A stretch of DNA of 11,445 nt from DATGSF01 sp035302865 (GTDB taxonomy: Bacteria; Bacteroidota; Bacteroidia; Chitinophagales; Chitinophagaceae). The stretch covers positions 1-11,445 of the forward strand of contig DATGSF010000123.1 of the NCBI GenBank assembly GCA_035302865.1. The letters are read 5' to 3'. Positions 1-8,234 of this stretch are shown here, piece after piece (position 1 is the stretch's first letter; every line of letters starts with the position of its first letter). The position numbers were made by a program, and so were the translations under genes. The notes below the pieces were generated by a model. That model saw only the letters and a program-made list of their open reading frames with translations, had not been told where the DNA came from and made no database searches.

Positions 1-195
1 AGAAATGTATTTAAACTTTTCTTTTCTTTCACTATTATAAATAAAGAAAAATTTAAAGAGGAAATTGAAGTTTATATTTTATCTCTCTCTTTTTGTTTAG
101 CGATAAAAAGTTTTTTTATTTTTACGATATTTTAAAATAAATAAAGGGCGATAAGTATTAGTCATCGCCCTATATTCTAAATAATTTTAAAGCAT
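1..195. other. Non-coding AT-rich stretch left of dcp
   Basis: No open frame with a plausible start and no recognisable RNA is visible here. Positions 1-140 are low-complexity A/T sequence with several homopolymer runs. The only clear structure is the GC-rich hairpin at 145-171, listed separately as the likely end of the dcp transcript. The beginning of whatever lies to the left is outside the window. Confidence 0.6.
145..171 (-). terminator. Probable intrinsic terminator of dcp
   Basis: An 8-bp perfect inverted repeat, AGGGCGAT (145-152) and ATCGCCCT (164-171), encloses an 11-base loop. It lies about 25 bases beyond the dcp stop codon. Read on the minus strand, the stem is followed by TTATTTATTTTAAAA, a T-rich tail as expected for a Rho-independent terminator. 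The stem is one of the few GC-rich patches in this intergenic DNA, which supports it being a real structure. Confidence 0.65.
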
Positions 196-2301
196 CTATA
201 GACCTCTTGCCTTCTTTAAGGCATCAATACTAGGATCACTTCCTCTCCATGCTCTATACATTTTTTCGTAATCTAATGTATTTCCACGTGATAGAATCAT
301 ATCTCTAAAACGTTGACCATTTTCTCTTGTTAAACCACCATTTTCTTCAAACCATTGGTAAGCATCATGATGTAACATTTCTGTCCATAAATAAGAATAA
401 TACCCAGCTGCATATCCTCCGCCAAAAATATGTGCAAAGTATGTAGATCTGTATCTTGGAGGCACTGCATGAACCACATCTAATTTTGTTTTAGCTAATG
501 CTTCTTTCTCGAAGGTGTTCGCATCTTCAATATTGTAATCTGCAGGAATTGTATGCCAAACCATGTCTAAATTAGAAGAAGCTAAGTTTTCCGTTATGCT
601 ATATCCTTGATTAAAAGTAGAGGCATTTTTAATTTTATCTACTAAGGATTGCGGAATAACTTCTCCAGTTTCATAATGTTTTGCATAGTTATTTAGGACA
701 CTTGGATATAAAGCCCAGCTCTCATTAAATTGAGAAGGGAATTCGACAAAATCTCTAGCAACAGCTGTTCCTGCTAAGGAAGGATAGGTTTGATCTGCAA
801 AGAAACCATGAAGTGCGTGCCCAAATTCATGGAATAAGGTAGTAACTTCATCAAATGAAATCAAGGCTGCTTCTCCATCTGCAGGTTTGGTATAGTTGCA
901 AACATTATATATTACAGGTTTGTAATTATATAATTTTGAAGGAGTTACGAAACTACTCATCCAAGCTCCACCTCTCTTCGATGGGCGAGCAAAAAAGTCT
1001 CCATAGAACAATCCTAATTCAGAACCGTCTTCTTCAAATAATTCATAAACTACAACATCCTCATGGTAAACTGGAATATCAGTACGTTTTTTAAATGTAA
1101 TACCATATAGTTGAGTTGCAGCATAGAATACTCCATCTTCTAATACTTTTTCTAATACAAAATAAGGTTTTATTTCATTTTCATCTAAATCATATTTTGC
1201 TTTACGCACTTTTTCAGCGTAAAAATCCCAATCCCAGGCTTCTAAAGTAAAATCTTCACCTTCATCACGAATCATCTTTTGAATAATTTCTGCTTCTTCT
1301 TTTGCCTTTTGTGTTCCTGCAGCAATTAAGCCATTAAATAATTCTTGTACGTGACTAGCGTCTTTAGCCATTGTTTTTTGTAAAGACCAAGCTGCATAGT
1401 TTTCAAAGCCAAGAATTTGTGCTTTTTTAGCACGCAACTGTGCCATTTCAGTAATAATATCTTTAGTGTCAAACTCTGTACCGTCCGCACGATAAAAAGA
1501 GGATTTAAACAGTTTTTCTCTGAGTTCTCTATTTTCTAAAGAGCTTAATAAAGGTTGTTGCGTAGTATTTAATAAAGCAATTTTATATTTATCTCCATCT
1601 TTTAAATTCTTGATTTGCGATTCGGATAAGCCTTTTAATTCTTCTTCATTATCAACATATATAGCCCCTCCGTTCATCGCATCTGCATTCATCTTGTTGA
1701 AATTTGTAGTCAGCGTAGCTAAGCGAGAGTTAACTTTTTTCAATTCTTCTTTAGCATCTGCATCTAAATTAGCACCTGCAATTTCAAAATTGATATAGTA
1801 TTCTTCAACTAATTTTAAAGATTCTGCATCTAAATCTAAGTCATTTCTTTTTTGATAAACTGTTTTTACTTTTTCAAATAATGCATCATTTAAATAAATT
1901 GCATCTGAGTGTTCAGATAGTTTTGGAGCAATAAATTCTTGAATCTCTGTAATCTTGTCGTTCCTGTTTGCACTTGTTAAACTGTAAAAAACTGCAGCTA
2001 CTCTATCTAACAATGCACTACTTTTTTCAATAGCTAAAATAGTATTTTCAAAAGTAGGCTCTTCAGTATTGTTTATGATTTCTTGAATAGCTTTTTCTTG
2101 TTGTTTCATTCCCTCTAATAAAGCTGGCTGAAAATGTTCATCTTTAATTTTAGAAAAATCTGGTGCATGGTAGGGCAAACTACTTTCTTCCATAAAAGGA
2201 TTGTCCTTTAAATTCGAATTACTCCCACTTTCTCCTGGAGTATTACATGCCATGATTCCTGCACTTAATGCCATAGCAAATAAAAGATTCTTTTTATACA
2301 T
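196..2301 (-). CDS. dcp: Peptidyl-dipeptidase Dcp, M3 family zinc metallopeptidase, lipoprotein
   Basis: This is a 701-residue M3 (thimet/Dcp) metallopeptidase. The family removes dipeptides from the C-terminus of short peptides and so recycles peptides. The zinc site is HEFGH at residues 491-495 (ligands H491 and H495, catalytic E492). E520 in FVEFPSQFNESW sits 29 residues after the first His, as expected for the third ligand. The Gly/Tyr-rich stretch near 627-640 (GGGYAAGYYSYLW) matches the family's substrate-binding C-terminal region. The N-terminus is a lipoprotein signal: Lys-rich start, hydrophobic core, lipobox IMAC with C19, then a flexible Ser/Asn/Gly linker. The protein is therefore probably anchored in the outer membrane or the periplasmic face. 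Length is normal for Dcp. The ATG start is supported by the complete signal peptide. It appears monocistronic, with a 98-base gap from the upstream reductase gene and a hairpin downstream. Confidence 0.93.
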   Translation of the reverse strand: MYKKNLLFAMALSAGIMACNTPGESGSNSNLKDNPFMEESSLPYHAPDFSKIKDEHFQPALLEGMKQQEKAIQEIINNTEEPTFENTILAIEKSSALLDRVAAVFYSLTSANRNDKITEIQEFIAPKLSEHSDAIYLNDALFEKVKTVYQKRNDLDLDAESLKLVEEYYINFEIAGANLDADAKEELKKVNSRLATLTTNFNKMNADAMNGGAIYVDNEEELKGLSESQIKNLKDGDKYKIALLNTTQQPLLSSLENRELREKLFKSSFYRADGTEFDTKDIITEMAQLRAKKAQILGFENYAAWSLQKTMAKDASHVQELFNGLIAAGTQKAKEEAEIIQKMIRDEGEDFTLEAWDWDFYAEKVRKAKYDLDENEIKPYFVLEKVLEDGVFYAATQLYGITFKKRTDIPVYHEDVVVYELFEEDGSELGLFYGDFFARPSKRGGAWMSSFVTPSKLYNYKPVIYNVCNYTKPADGEAALISFDEVTTLFHEFGHALHGFFADQTYPSLAGTAVARDFVEFPSQFNESWALYPSVLNNYAKHYETGEVIPQSLVDKIKNASTFNQGYSITENLASSNLDMVWHTIPADYNIEDANTFEKEALAKTKLDVVHAVPPRYRSTYFAHIFGGGYAAGYYSYLWTEMLHHDAYQWFEENGGLTRENGQRFRDMILSRGNTLDYEKMYRAWRGSDPSIDALKKARGL

Positions 2302-2330
2302 GTGTTGTTAATTTATGATATAATTGGTTG

Positions 2331-2361
2331 CTAAATTACATAAAAAGCTTTGCTTTTCAAA
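2331..2361 (-). promoter_or_regulatory. Candidate Bacteroidota-type promoter for dcp
   Basis: On the minus strand, TTTTG (ending near 2358) is followed after 19 bases by TAATTTAG (2338-2331). The latter matches the Bacteroidota -7 box TAnnTTTG at five of its six fixed positions. Transcription would start near 2325, about 23 bases before the dcp ATG. A small hairpin, AAAAGC-TTT-GCTTTT (2343-2357), lies between the two boxes and could instead be a weak terminator of the upstream reductase gene. Seen by pattern only. Confidence 0.3.
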
Positions 2362-2399
2362 ATTGTATTATAATGAAATAATTTAAATGTTTAGATGTA

Positions 2400-3137
2400 T
2401 TACATATACAGTCCGCCATTTACTTGTAAAACCTGACCAGTTATGTAATTTGCTTTTTCAGAAATTAAAAATAAAACGGCATCTGCTACTTCTTGTGCTG
2501 TTCCAAATCTTCGAAGTGGAATGTTTTTCTTGAGACTTTTCTCATCTAAATCTTCAGTCATGTCAGTAGTAATAAAACCCGGAGCTACTGCATTTACTGT
2601 TATATTCCTTGCTCCTAGTTCTTGAGCTAAAGATTTTGTAGCAGCTATCATTCCTCCTTTTGCAGATGCATAATTTATTTGTCCAGCCATGCCTTGCACT
2701 CCACTCAAAGACGCAATATTTACAATTTTACCTTTTCTATTTAAAATCATATTTGTTATCACTGCCTTAGTTACCCAATACATTCCATTGAGATTAGTAT
2801 CTATAACATTTTCCCAATCATCATCTTCCATGAATGCCAATAATGTATCTTTCTTAATACCTGCATTATTAATTAAAACAGAGATGTGTTTTTGAGGATT
2901 TTCTTTTTCCCAATTTTCAATAGCTGTTCTTACTGCATTTTTATCTCCTACATCAAAAGGCAATAGTGTGCCAGTTCCATTTTGGTTTTCAATCATTGCT
3001 AAGGTCTCTTCTGCAGCCTTTAGGTTCGATTGGTAATTAATTAAAACATGATAATTTTGCGCTGCTAAAGCTACTGCAATAGAACGGCCAATTCCTCTTG
3101 ATGCACCAGTTATTAAAGCTATAGGCTTTTCTTCCAT
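2400..3137 (-). CDS. fabG: FabG-like 3-oxoacyl-[ACP] reductase (SDR family), aryl-polyene/flexirubin type
   Basis: This is a classical short-chain dehydrogenase/reductase of 245 residues, which reduces 3-oxoacyl-ACP with NADPH in the cytoplasm. Counting from the ATG at 3137, the cofactor loop TGASRGIG is at 10-17 and NNAG at 90-93. The catalytic set is N115, S143, Y156 and K160 (YASAK). The frame can be extended four codons to a GTG at 3149, but the ATG gives the usual FabG N-terminus. From memory, the sequence around DDDWENVIDTNLNGMY, the SLSG stretch, IPLRRFG and the C-terminal QVLQVNGGLYM resembles FabG of aryl polyene and flexirubin clusters more than the housekeeping enzyme. It may therefore act on a specialised polyene or fatty acyl chain, which is inference. 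Its upstream neighbour is divergent (Wzi-like), and no acyl carrier protein or ketosynthase gene is visible beside it. Confidence 0.85.
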   Translation of the reverse strand: MEEKPIALITGASRGIGRSIAVALAAQNYHVLINYQSNLKAAEETLAMIENQNGTGTLLPFDVGDKNAVRTAIENWEKENPQKHISVLINNAGIKKDTLLAFMEDDDWENVIDTNLNGMYWVTKAVITNMILNRKGKIVNIASLSGVQGMAGQINYASAKGGMIAATKSLAQELGARNITVNAVAPGFITTDMTEDLDEKSLKKNIPLRRFGTAQEVADAVLFLISEKANYITGQVLQVNGGLYM

Positions 3138-3221
3138 TTTATAAATCACTTTTTAAATTATTCCTGCAAAATAGTACTTTTATATTATAAATTTTTATTT
3201 TTACAAACAAAATACGAAAGC

Positions 3222-4958
3222 TTGAAAAAATATCTAATATATTCTTGGTTATCATTTTGCTTCCTTTATTTTTTTATTCATGCGAATAATGCTTGGGGTC
3301 AAAGTAATAAAATACCATTAAATGGGCAAGATATTGAAGACATAGAACGATGGGAGTCTTTAAATAAGCGATTTTATGATGCAACTCTAGCTCAAAAATC
3401 GTGGATGCAAGAAGAACTAAGTAAAGAATTTAAGATTCAAGCAAATAGAATCCAAAGTGTTTATGCTTCTCAAAATGAGGATAATCTCTCTAAAATAGAT
3501 GAATATAATCAACAAAAATTTAAAGAACAGCACGGGATATGGTTTGAGAATTCTGTAGGAATGCCAGAAACCCCATTAAGCAAAAAACCTATTTTAAAAT
3601 ATTTTTATAGAACTCCATTTAATTTTTTCGATGTTTATGAGGAAGATATTTTCCTTGCTGTTAATCCAGTTTTAGGTTTGGAACTCGCTTATGATGTGGA
3701 GAAAAATAATTTGAAATATGAAAATTTTAGAGGAATTGAATTAAAAGGAAATTTATTTAATAAAGTAGGATTTTATACAAAATTAGGAGATTATCAAAGA
3801 AAAGTAGGTGATTATACCGATGATTATTTCATAGAAAATCAATCTTTGCCAGGATTTGACTATGCAAGAAGAATAGGAGATAATAAATATGATATATTTT
3901 TGGCATCGGCTTATATTCAAGCTAAAATTTATAAAAATTACATTACTGCAAGTGCAGGATTTGATCATCAATTTATTGGCTACGGAATGCGTAGCTTGGT
4001 TTTAGGAAATGAAGGGGCACCACATACATTCTTGCATTTACAAGGTAGGTGGAATAAGCTTTCTTATGATTTTTTGTATTTGGAATTAATAGATGATTAC
4101 AGATTAGCCGGAGATCAGGTTTTACCTAAAAAATATGCTCAAATACATCAATTGAATTTTGATATACACCCTAGAGTTCGTTTAGGTATTTTTGAAAAAT
4201 CAATATTAGCAGAAAATAGAAAATTTAATCCTTTACAAGTATTGCCTATTCCTGGAATACAAAGTATCATAAACGATGAATCTATACAAAGTGAATTTGG
4301 ATTTCAAGCAAAAGGGAATCTAGCGAAAGGGCTTAATGTATATACTCAAGGTTTTATAAAAAACCTTACAATTAATAAGTCTTTTTGGGATTATGCAAAT
4401 CAATGGGCTTTACAACTTGGTGTACAATATTATAATGTTCTTGGACTAAAAAACTTGGATGTACAAGGAGAAATAAATTGGTTGCGACCATTTGCTTATT
4501 CTGCACATGAAAAGGGATTAAATTATACTCATTATAATCAACCTTTGGCGCATCCTTTTGGGGAAGGTTTTGTTGAAACTTTAGGGAAAGTGCGATACCA
4601 ATTTCATCCGAAATGGAATTTATATATTATAGGCTCTATTTCGAAAAAAAGTATAAATGTATCTAATTTAAACGAGTATTTAGGAATCGATCCGAAAGAG
4701 ATATTGGAAGATTATTCGAAAATTCCATATGATACTGAAGTGCAAAACTGGATACAAGATTGGGATAATCCTAATGCTCGTTATTTTTTATATGCAAAAG
4801 CTTGGATAGATTATGAATGGAAACCGAATATCCGCTTACGATTAGGAGGTTTTCATAGACAGTTTGCAGATAAGGATAGTAATTATATTTATAAACAAAA
4901 TAATTCAACTTTTATTGGTTTGAATTGGAATTTTATTCCACGAAATTTAATTTATTAA
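3222..4958 (+). CDS. Wzi-like outer-membrane beta-barrel (capsule assembly family) protein
   Basis: This 578-residue exported protein starts with TTG at 3222. The TTG is preferred because it begins a complete Sec signal peptide (KKY, hydrophobic core, likely cleavage after NNAWG, residues 22-26). No in-frame ATG precedes it, and the next Met (residue 62) would remove the signal. The mature part has alternating aromatic/polar strands and ends in NLIY, consistent with an outer-membrane barrel. The segment GFDHQFIGYGMRSLVLGNEG, then LYLELIDDYR and a KKYAQIHQLNFDI strand, match the pattern I know from Bacteroidota proteins annotated as Wzi-like capsule assembly. A role in holding surface polysaccharide is a family inference. 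The gamma carbonic anhydrase-like gene follows after one base. A weak -7-like TACTTTTA occurs at 3175-3182. Residues 60-115 are charged and predicted helical, outside the barrel. Confidence 0.7.
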   Translation: MKKYLIYSWLSFCFLYFFIHANNAWGQSNKIPLNGQDIEDIERWESLNKRFYDATLAQKSWMQEELSKEFKIQANRIQSVYASQNEDNLSKIDEYNQQKFKEQHGIWFENSVGMPETPLSKKPILKYFYRTPFNFFDVYEEDIFLAVNPVLGLELAYDVEKNNLKYENFRGIELKGNLFNKVGFYTKLGDYQRKVGDYTDDYFIENQSLPGFDYARRIGDNKYDIFLASAYIQAKIYKNYITASAGFDHQFIGYGMRSLVLGNEGAPHTFLHLQGRWNKLSYDFLYLELIDDYRLAGDQVLPKKYAQIHQLNFDIHPRVRLGIFEKSILAENRKFNPLQVLPIPGIQSIINDESIQSEFGFQAKGNLAKGLNVYTQGFIKNLTINKSFWDYANQWALQLGVQYYNVLGLKNLDVQGEINWLRPFAYSAHEKGLNYTHYNQPLAHPFGEGFVETLGKVRYQFHPKWNLYIIGSISKKSINVSNLNEYLGIDPKEILEDYSKIPYDTEVQNWIQDWDNPNARYFLYAKAWIDYEWKPNIRLRLGGFHRQFADKDSNYIYKQNNSTFIGLNWNFIPRNLIY

Positions 4959-4959
4959 T

Positions 4960-5481
4960 ATGCAAAAAGCATTGATTTTACCAGTTAAAGGAAAACATCC
5001 TATAATTCCCAAATCCTGTTTTTTAGCTCCAAATGCGACAGTGGTTGGTGATGTAGAAATGGGAGAAAATTGTAGTATATGGTTTAGTGCGGTAGTGCGT
5101 GGTGATGTAAATAGTATCCGCATGGGAGATGCTGTAAATGTACAAGATGGAGCTTGTATTCATTGTACCTATGAAAAAACAGAAACGATTATTGGTAATA
5201 GAGTATCTATAGGTCATAATGCTATTGTTCATGGCTGTATTATTGAAGATGATGTTTTAATTGGAATGGGCGCTATAGTAATGGATAATGCATTTGTTGG
5301 TAGTCAGACAATAATTGCTGCTGGTGCAGTAGTGTTGGAAGGTATGCAACTAGAATCTCATTCTATTTATGCAGGCGTTCCTGCGAAAAAAGTAAAAGAT
5401 ATTTCTAAAGATTTAATGGAAGGGGAAATTGCACGAATAGCCAAAAATTACAATATGTATGCTTCTTGGTTTAAAAAATAA
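4960..5481 (+). CDS. Gamma carbonic anhydrase family protein (YrdA/PaaY-like, left-handed beta-helix)
   Basis: This 173-residue hexapeptide-repeat protein belongs to the gamma-class carbonic anhydrase-like family. The family folds as a left-handed beta-helix trimer with metal between subunits. Repeats run from about residue 15 to 145 (for example IIGNRVSIGHNAIVHG, VLIGMGAIVMDN), and a C-terminal helix follows YAGVPAKKV. The three expected zinc ligands are present as H68, H86 and H91, and the conserved R47, D49 and Q62 (RGDVNSIR, NVQDGA) are also present. The metal site therefore looks intact. Whether this member hydrates CO2 is unknown: many YrdA-type proteins show little activity and may be acyl/CoA-linked enzymes. 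There is no signal peptide, so it is cytosolic. The ATG lies one base after the stop of the Wzi-like gene, so the two are probably co-transcribed and translationally coupled. Confidence 0.88.
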   Translation: MQKALILPVKGKHPIIPKSCFLAPNATVVGDVEMGENCSIWFSAVVRGDVNSIRMGDAVNVQDGACIHCTYEKTETIIGNRVSIGHNAIVHGCIIEDDVLIGMGAIVMDNAFVGSQTIIAAGAVVLEGMQLESHSIYAGVPAKKVKDISKDLMEGEIARIAKNYNMYASWFKK

Positions 5482-5508
5482 TGTGATGTGATTCGCTTGT
5501 AAATTTTT

Positions 5509-5532
5509 TATGTGCTGCATTTTATGCGCATA
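5509..5532. terminator. Weak hairpin between convergent genes
   Basis: TATGTGC (5509-5515) and GCGCATA (5526-5532) can form a 7-bp stem with one G-T pair and a 10-base loop. It lies 28 bases beyond the carbonic anhydrase-like stop, in the gap where that gene and the ABC exporter converge. A T-run precedes it on the plus strand (5504-5509), but no good U-tract follows on either strand. A terminator role is only tentative. The rest of 5482-5618 shows nothing recognisable. Confidence 0.25.
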
Positions 5533-5618
5533 TTGATGAATGTAAAATGTATTTATAGTAAAGAAGGAATTAAATGAATATTTTAGTTTAAGAACTTCAT
5601 CTAAACAGTAGTGACAAT

Positions 5619-7398
5619 TTACTCCTCAAATGTTTTAGCAATTTTATCAATATTTAAACTTCTAGCCATGGCATCAAAAATCTTTTTATAGGCACCATTT
5701 TGTTCATAAATTTCTTCATGTTTTCCACCTTCCATAACTTTCCCATTTTCCATTGCATAAATAATATCCGCATCAATAATTTGTGAAATACTATGTGAAA
5801 TAATTATAACAGTTCTATTTTGCTTAATTGCGTCTAAACTGTTTTTTATTTGTTCAGTAGCGATTGCATCTAGACTGGCAGTGGGTTCGTCTAAAAAGAT
5901 GATTGGTGGATTTTTAATAAACATTCTAGCAATAGCAATTCTTTGTTGTTGTCCTCCAGAGAGTAAAAGTGCATTGCTATTAAATTGTTCAGGCAATTCC
6001 ATTATTTGATCATAAATGTATGCTTTTTTAGCAGCATCATGAATTTCTTCCTTAGTTGCATCAGGATTTCCATATCTAATATTATCTTCAATACTTCCAC
6101 TAAAAATATGATTTTTCTGTAGTACTAATCCAATATTATTTCTTAAAAAATTGGTATCCCATTCTTCTAATGGAACACCATCTAATAGTATTTGTCCTGT
6201 ATCAGGAGCATAAAATTTATCTAATAAATTAATAACAGTGCTTTTTCCTGCCCCACTTAAACCTACAAAAGCAGTGATTTTGTTAGGAGGAATTGTCATG
6301 TTTATATTGTATAATGCTTTTGTACCATTTGGGTAAGTGAAATCAACGTTTTTAATTTCAAATTTCCCAAAAACTTTTTCAGGTTTATATTTTCCAGATT
6401 CTTCAACTTCTTGTTTCGCATTTAATACTTCAAAAAAGCTTTCAGAATAAATCACTGCATCATTCATATCATCAAAAATTCTGTCAATTACCCTATAGGG
6501 GACGGTAACATTATTGAAGAGAAGAATGTGAAACATTATCATTCCAAGTGTCATATCACCTTTTAAAACAAAATAGGCTGTTAGGATAATTATAATAACA
6601 ACTCCAATTTGTTCTACAAAAGATTTCACTCCATTAAAAACGAAACTTGTTTTTTGTGTTTTTAACTGGTTTCCCGTCATATCATACTGAATATCACTTT
6701 GTTTTTTCCATTCTATTTTCTCTCTATTAAAAGATTTGATAACAGAAATTGAATTAATAATATTGATAATTCCATGACTTTTTGATTCTCTAAAGGTTCG
6801 CATTTTCCTTCTCCATCCACTTAATTGCTTTGCTTGTTGCACTACAATAATAATATAAATCGGAACTATGCAAAGCCCTACTAAACCTAGCAAAAATTAG
6901 CTTGAAACATTAAAAACAGAGCAATAAAAGAGTTTGCAAATAAAGGAAGAATGCTAATAAAGAAATTTTGTACTAAACGCGTCAGACTTGAAATTCCCAT
7001 ATCGATTCTCGTTTGTAATTTCCCACTTTCATTTTCTTCTGAAGTGAAGAATGCCATTCTATAAGTAAGTATTTTTTCAATAACTTTATCTGCTAAATCT
7101 CTAGAAACATAGATACGTAACTTTTGTCCATAATATTTTGCCCAAAAGTGATAAAAGCATTTACTAATTCCTTGCCAATTAGTACTATAGAAATAAACAA
7201 TAAAATGCTAGCACCTTCTTGTAATCCTTTTCCATCTTCCACTAAAGCATTTACTTCATCGACGGTATATTTTAGTATAATAGCATTAACCTATGCAGCA
7301 AAAGAACCAATTAATGTTAAAAACAAAGTTCCAAATACTAACCATCTATAGGGTGTAGCAAAAGGACGGATTTGTTTAAATAATTGGAGGAGCGACAT
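5619..7398 (-). pseudogene. ABC exporter (MsbA-type half transporter), disrupted by one stop and two frameshifts
   Basis: Reconstructed, this is a ~593-residue fused membrane/ATPase half transporter of the MsbA/lipid-multidrug exporter group, normal family length. The ATG is at 7398. Reading starts MSLLQLFKQIRPFATPYRW, then hits TAG at 7293-7291 (codon 36, LIGSFAA*VNAIILKYTVDE). The frame shifts at the T run 7136-7139 (FITFG|QKYYGQKLRI) and again at the A run 6892-6896 (ALFLMFQANF|LLGLVGLC). Each shift is repaired by adding one base. The 424-residue 3' part (from 6893, TTG) is open and well kept: Walker A GLSGAGKST, Q-loop LVLQK, signature LLSGGQQQR, Walker B IIFLDEP, H-loop ISHS. Substrate is unknown. 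It sits 82 bases downstream of the hydroxylase gene on the same strand. The two homopolymer shifts could be sequencing errors; the TAG is harder to explain that way. Confidence 0.85.
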
Positions 7399-7402
7399 AG
7401 CT

Positions 7403-7410
7403 CAAATATA
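7403..7410 (-). promoter_or_regulatory. Candidate -7 box close to the ABC exporter start
   Basis: The minus strand reads TATATTTG, a full match to the Bacteroidota -7 box TAnnTTTG, ending five bases from the exporter ATG at 7398. If used, transcription would begin at or inside the start codon and give a leaderless message. No clear TTG lies at the -33 position, and such A/T-rich matches occur by chance, so support is limited. Confidence 0.25.
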
Positions 7411-7480
7411 AGAAAAGTGTAAATATTTATAGGACTTTATAGAAAATAATATATAATAATTAATTACAGTTATGATATTT

Positions 7481-8122
7481 TTATTTTTTTGGAGTCATTG
7501 TGCCAAAAACATAATCCCAAAGTGTGGAACTAACTCCAAAACCTAATTCTGGATATTTATAATGATGTAAATGATGATTTCTCCATAATGCTTTCATAAA
7601 TTTTGGGGGTTTAAAAGCATGAATAGCGTAATGCATGGAGCCATATAATAAATAACCGAACATAAAACCTGGGAAAAAAGCTAAAACATTCCAGGATAAT
7701 AGTAAATATTGGAGCCCAAAAATTGCGCTTGCGATTAAAATGCTTGGTACGGGAGGCATAAATAATCGTTCTTTATCACGAGGATATTCATGGTGTACTC
7801 CATGCATTTTATAAGTTATCTTTTGGATGGTTTTATTTTTAGAAAAAAAATGGAATAAAAATCTATGCATTAAATATTCAAAAAATGTCCAAAATAAAAC
7901 ACCGGCTAAAAATATTAATATCGTTCTTGTTGCAGTCAATTCTTTATATTTTATTCCATAATAAATCATATAGGTAATTATAGGAATGTACATGCTGAAT
8001 ATCACTGCCGGATGTGATTTGGAGAGCGCCTCCATAAAATCACTTTTGAATAATCTTGCTTGTCCCTTATTCTTAATCTTGAAATCTTTTTGCTGCATAG
8101 TTATATGTGTTTTTTCCTTCAT
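7481..8122 (-). CDS. Fatty acid hydroxylase/sterol desaturase superfamily membrane protein (FA2H-like)
   Basis: This integral-membrane di-iron oxygenase family member has 213 residues from the ATG at 8122. The open frame reaches a TTG at 8131, and the ATG at 8098 (MQQKDF, 205 residues) is an equally good start since the conserved part begins near KNKGQARLF. The histidine signature is complete: HRFLFH (H86, H91), HGVHH (H107, H110, H111), HYAIH (H164, H168) and HHLHH (H183-H187). These correspond to the HX4H, HX2HH, HX3H and HX2HH boxes of the Scs7/FA2H type. Hydrophobic membrane segments are near 40-57, 68-84, 124-141 and 146-162. Relatives hydroxylate fatty acyl chains of sphingolipids at C2. 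The cytochrome b5 domain of the eukaryotic enzymes is absent. A role in lipid 2-hydroxylation, or alternatively carotenoid/polyene hydroxylation, is inference. It lies between a methyltransferase and an ABC exporter gene on the same strand. Confidence 0.82.
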   Translation of the reverse strand: MKEKTHITMQQKDFKIKNKGQARLFKSDFMEALSKSHPAVIFSMYIPIITYMIYYGIKYKELTATRTILIFLAGVLFWTFFEYLMHRFLFHFFSKNKTIQKITYKMHGVHHEYPRDKERLFMPPVPSILIASAIFGLQYLLLSWNVLAFFPGFMFGYLLYGSMHYAIHAFKPPKFMKALWRNHHLHHYKYPELGFGVSSTLWDYVFGTMTPKK

Positions 8123-8234
8123 GTACAACAATGCGTATTTCAGGCAAAAAGTTCAGTGTTTAGAATAATTTATTGTTTTTAAATAGATTTTATAAAAATG
8201 AATAATGCTTTTATTATAAAAGAATGGTCTCTTT

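Noticed and set aside
3783..3971. Open frame of 62 codons on the minus strand inside the Wzi-like gene
   Set aside because: It lies wholly within a long, convincing exported protein and shows only low-complexity hydrophobic residues.
6893..6893. TTG at 6893 as the true start of a short ABC ATPase gene
   Set aside because: The frame starts inside a membrane helix of the exporter, and matching protein continues upstream in another frame, so this is a frameshift boundary and not a start.
7137..7145. Programmed -1 frameshifting as the explanation for the exporter frame changes
   Set aside because: No good slippery heptamer is present in frame at the first site and only a partial one at the second. 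An upstream in-frame TAG would block the product anyway.
7124..7351. Open frame of 75 codons on the plus strand opposite the exporter N-terminal part
   Set aside because: The minus strand here reads as a normal ABC exporter N-terminus once the stop and frameshifts are allowed for. The plus-strand frame has no recognisable features and is its shadow.
8188..8221. Inverted repeat TTTTATAA / TTATAAAA after the methyltransferase gene
   Set aside because: The stem is made only of A-T pairs in very A/T-rich DNA with an 18-base loop. It is too weak to call a terminator or an operon boundary.
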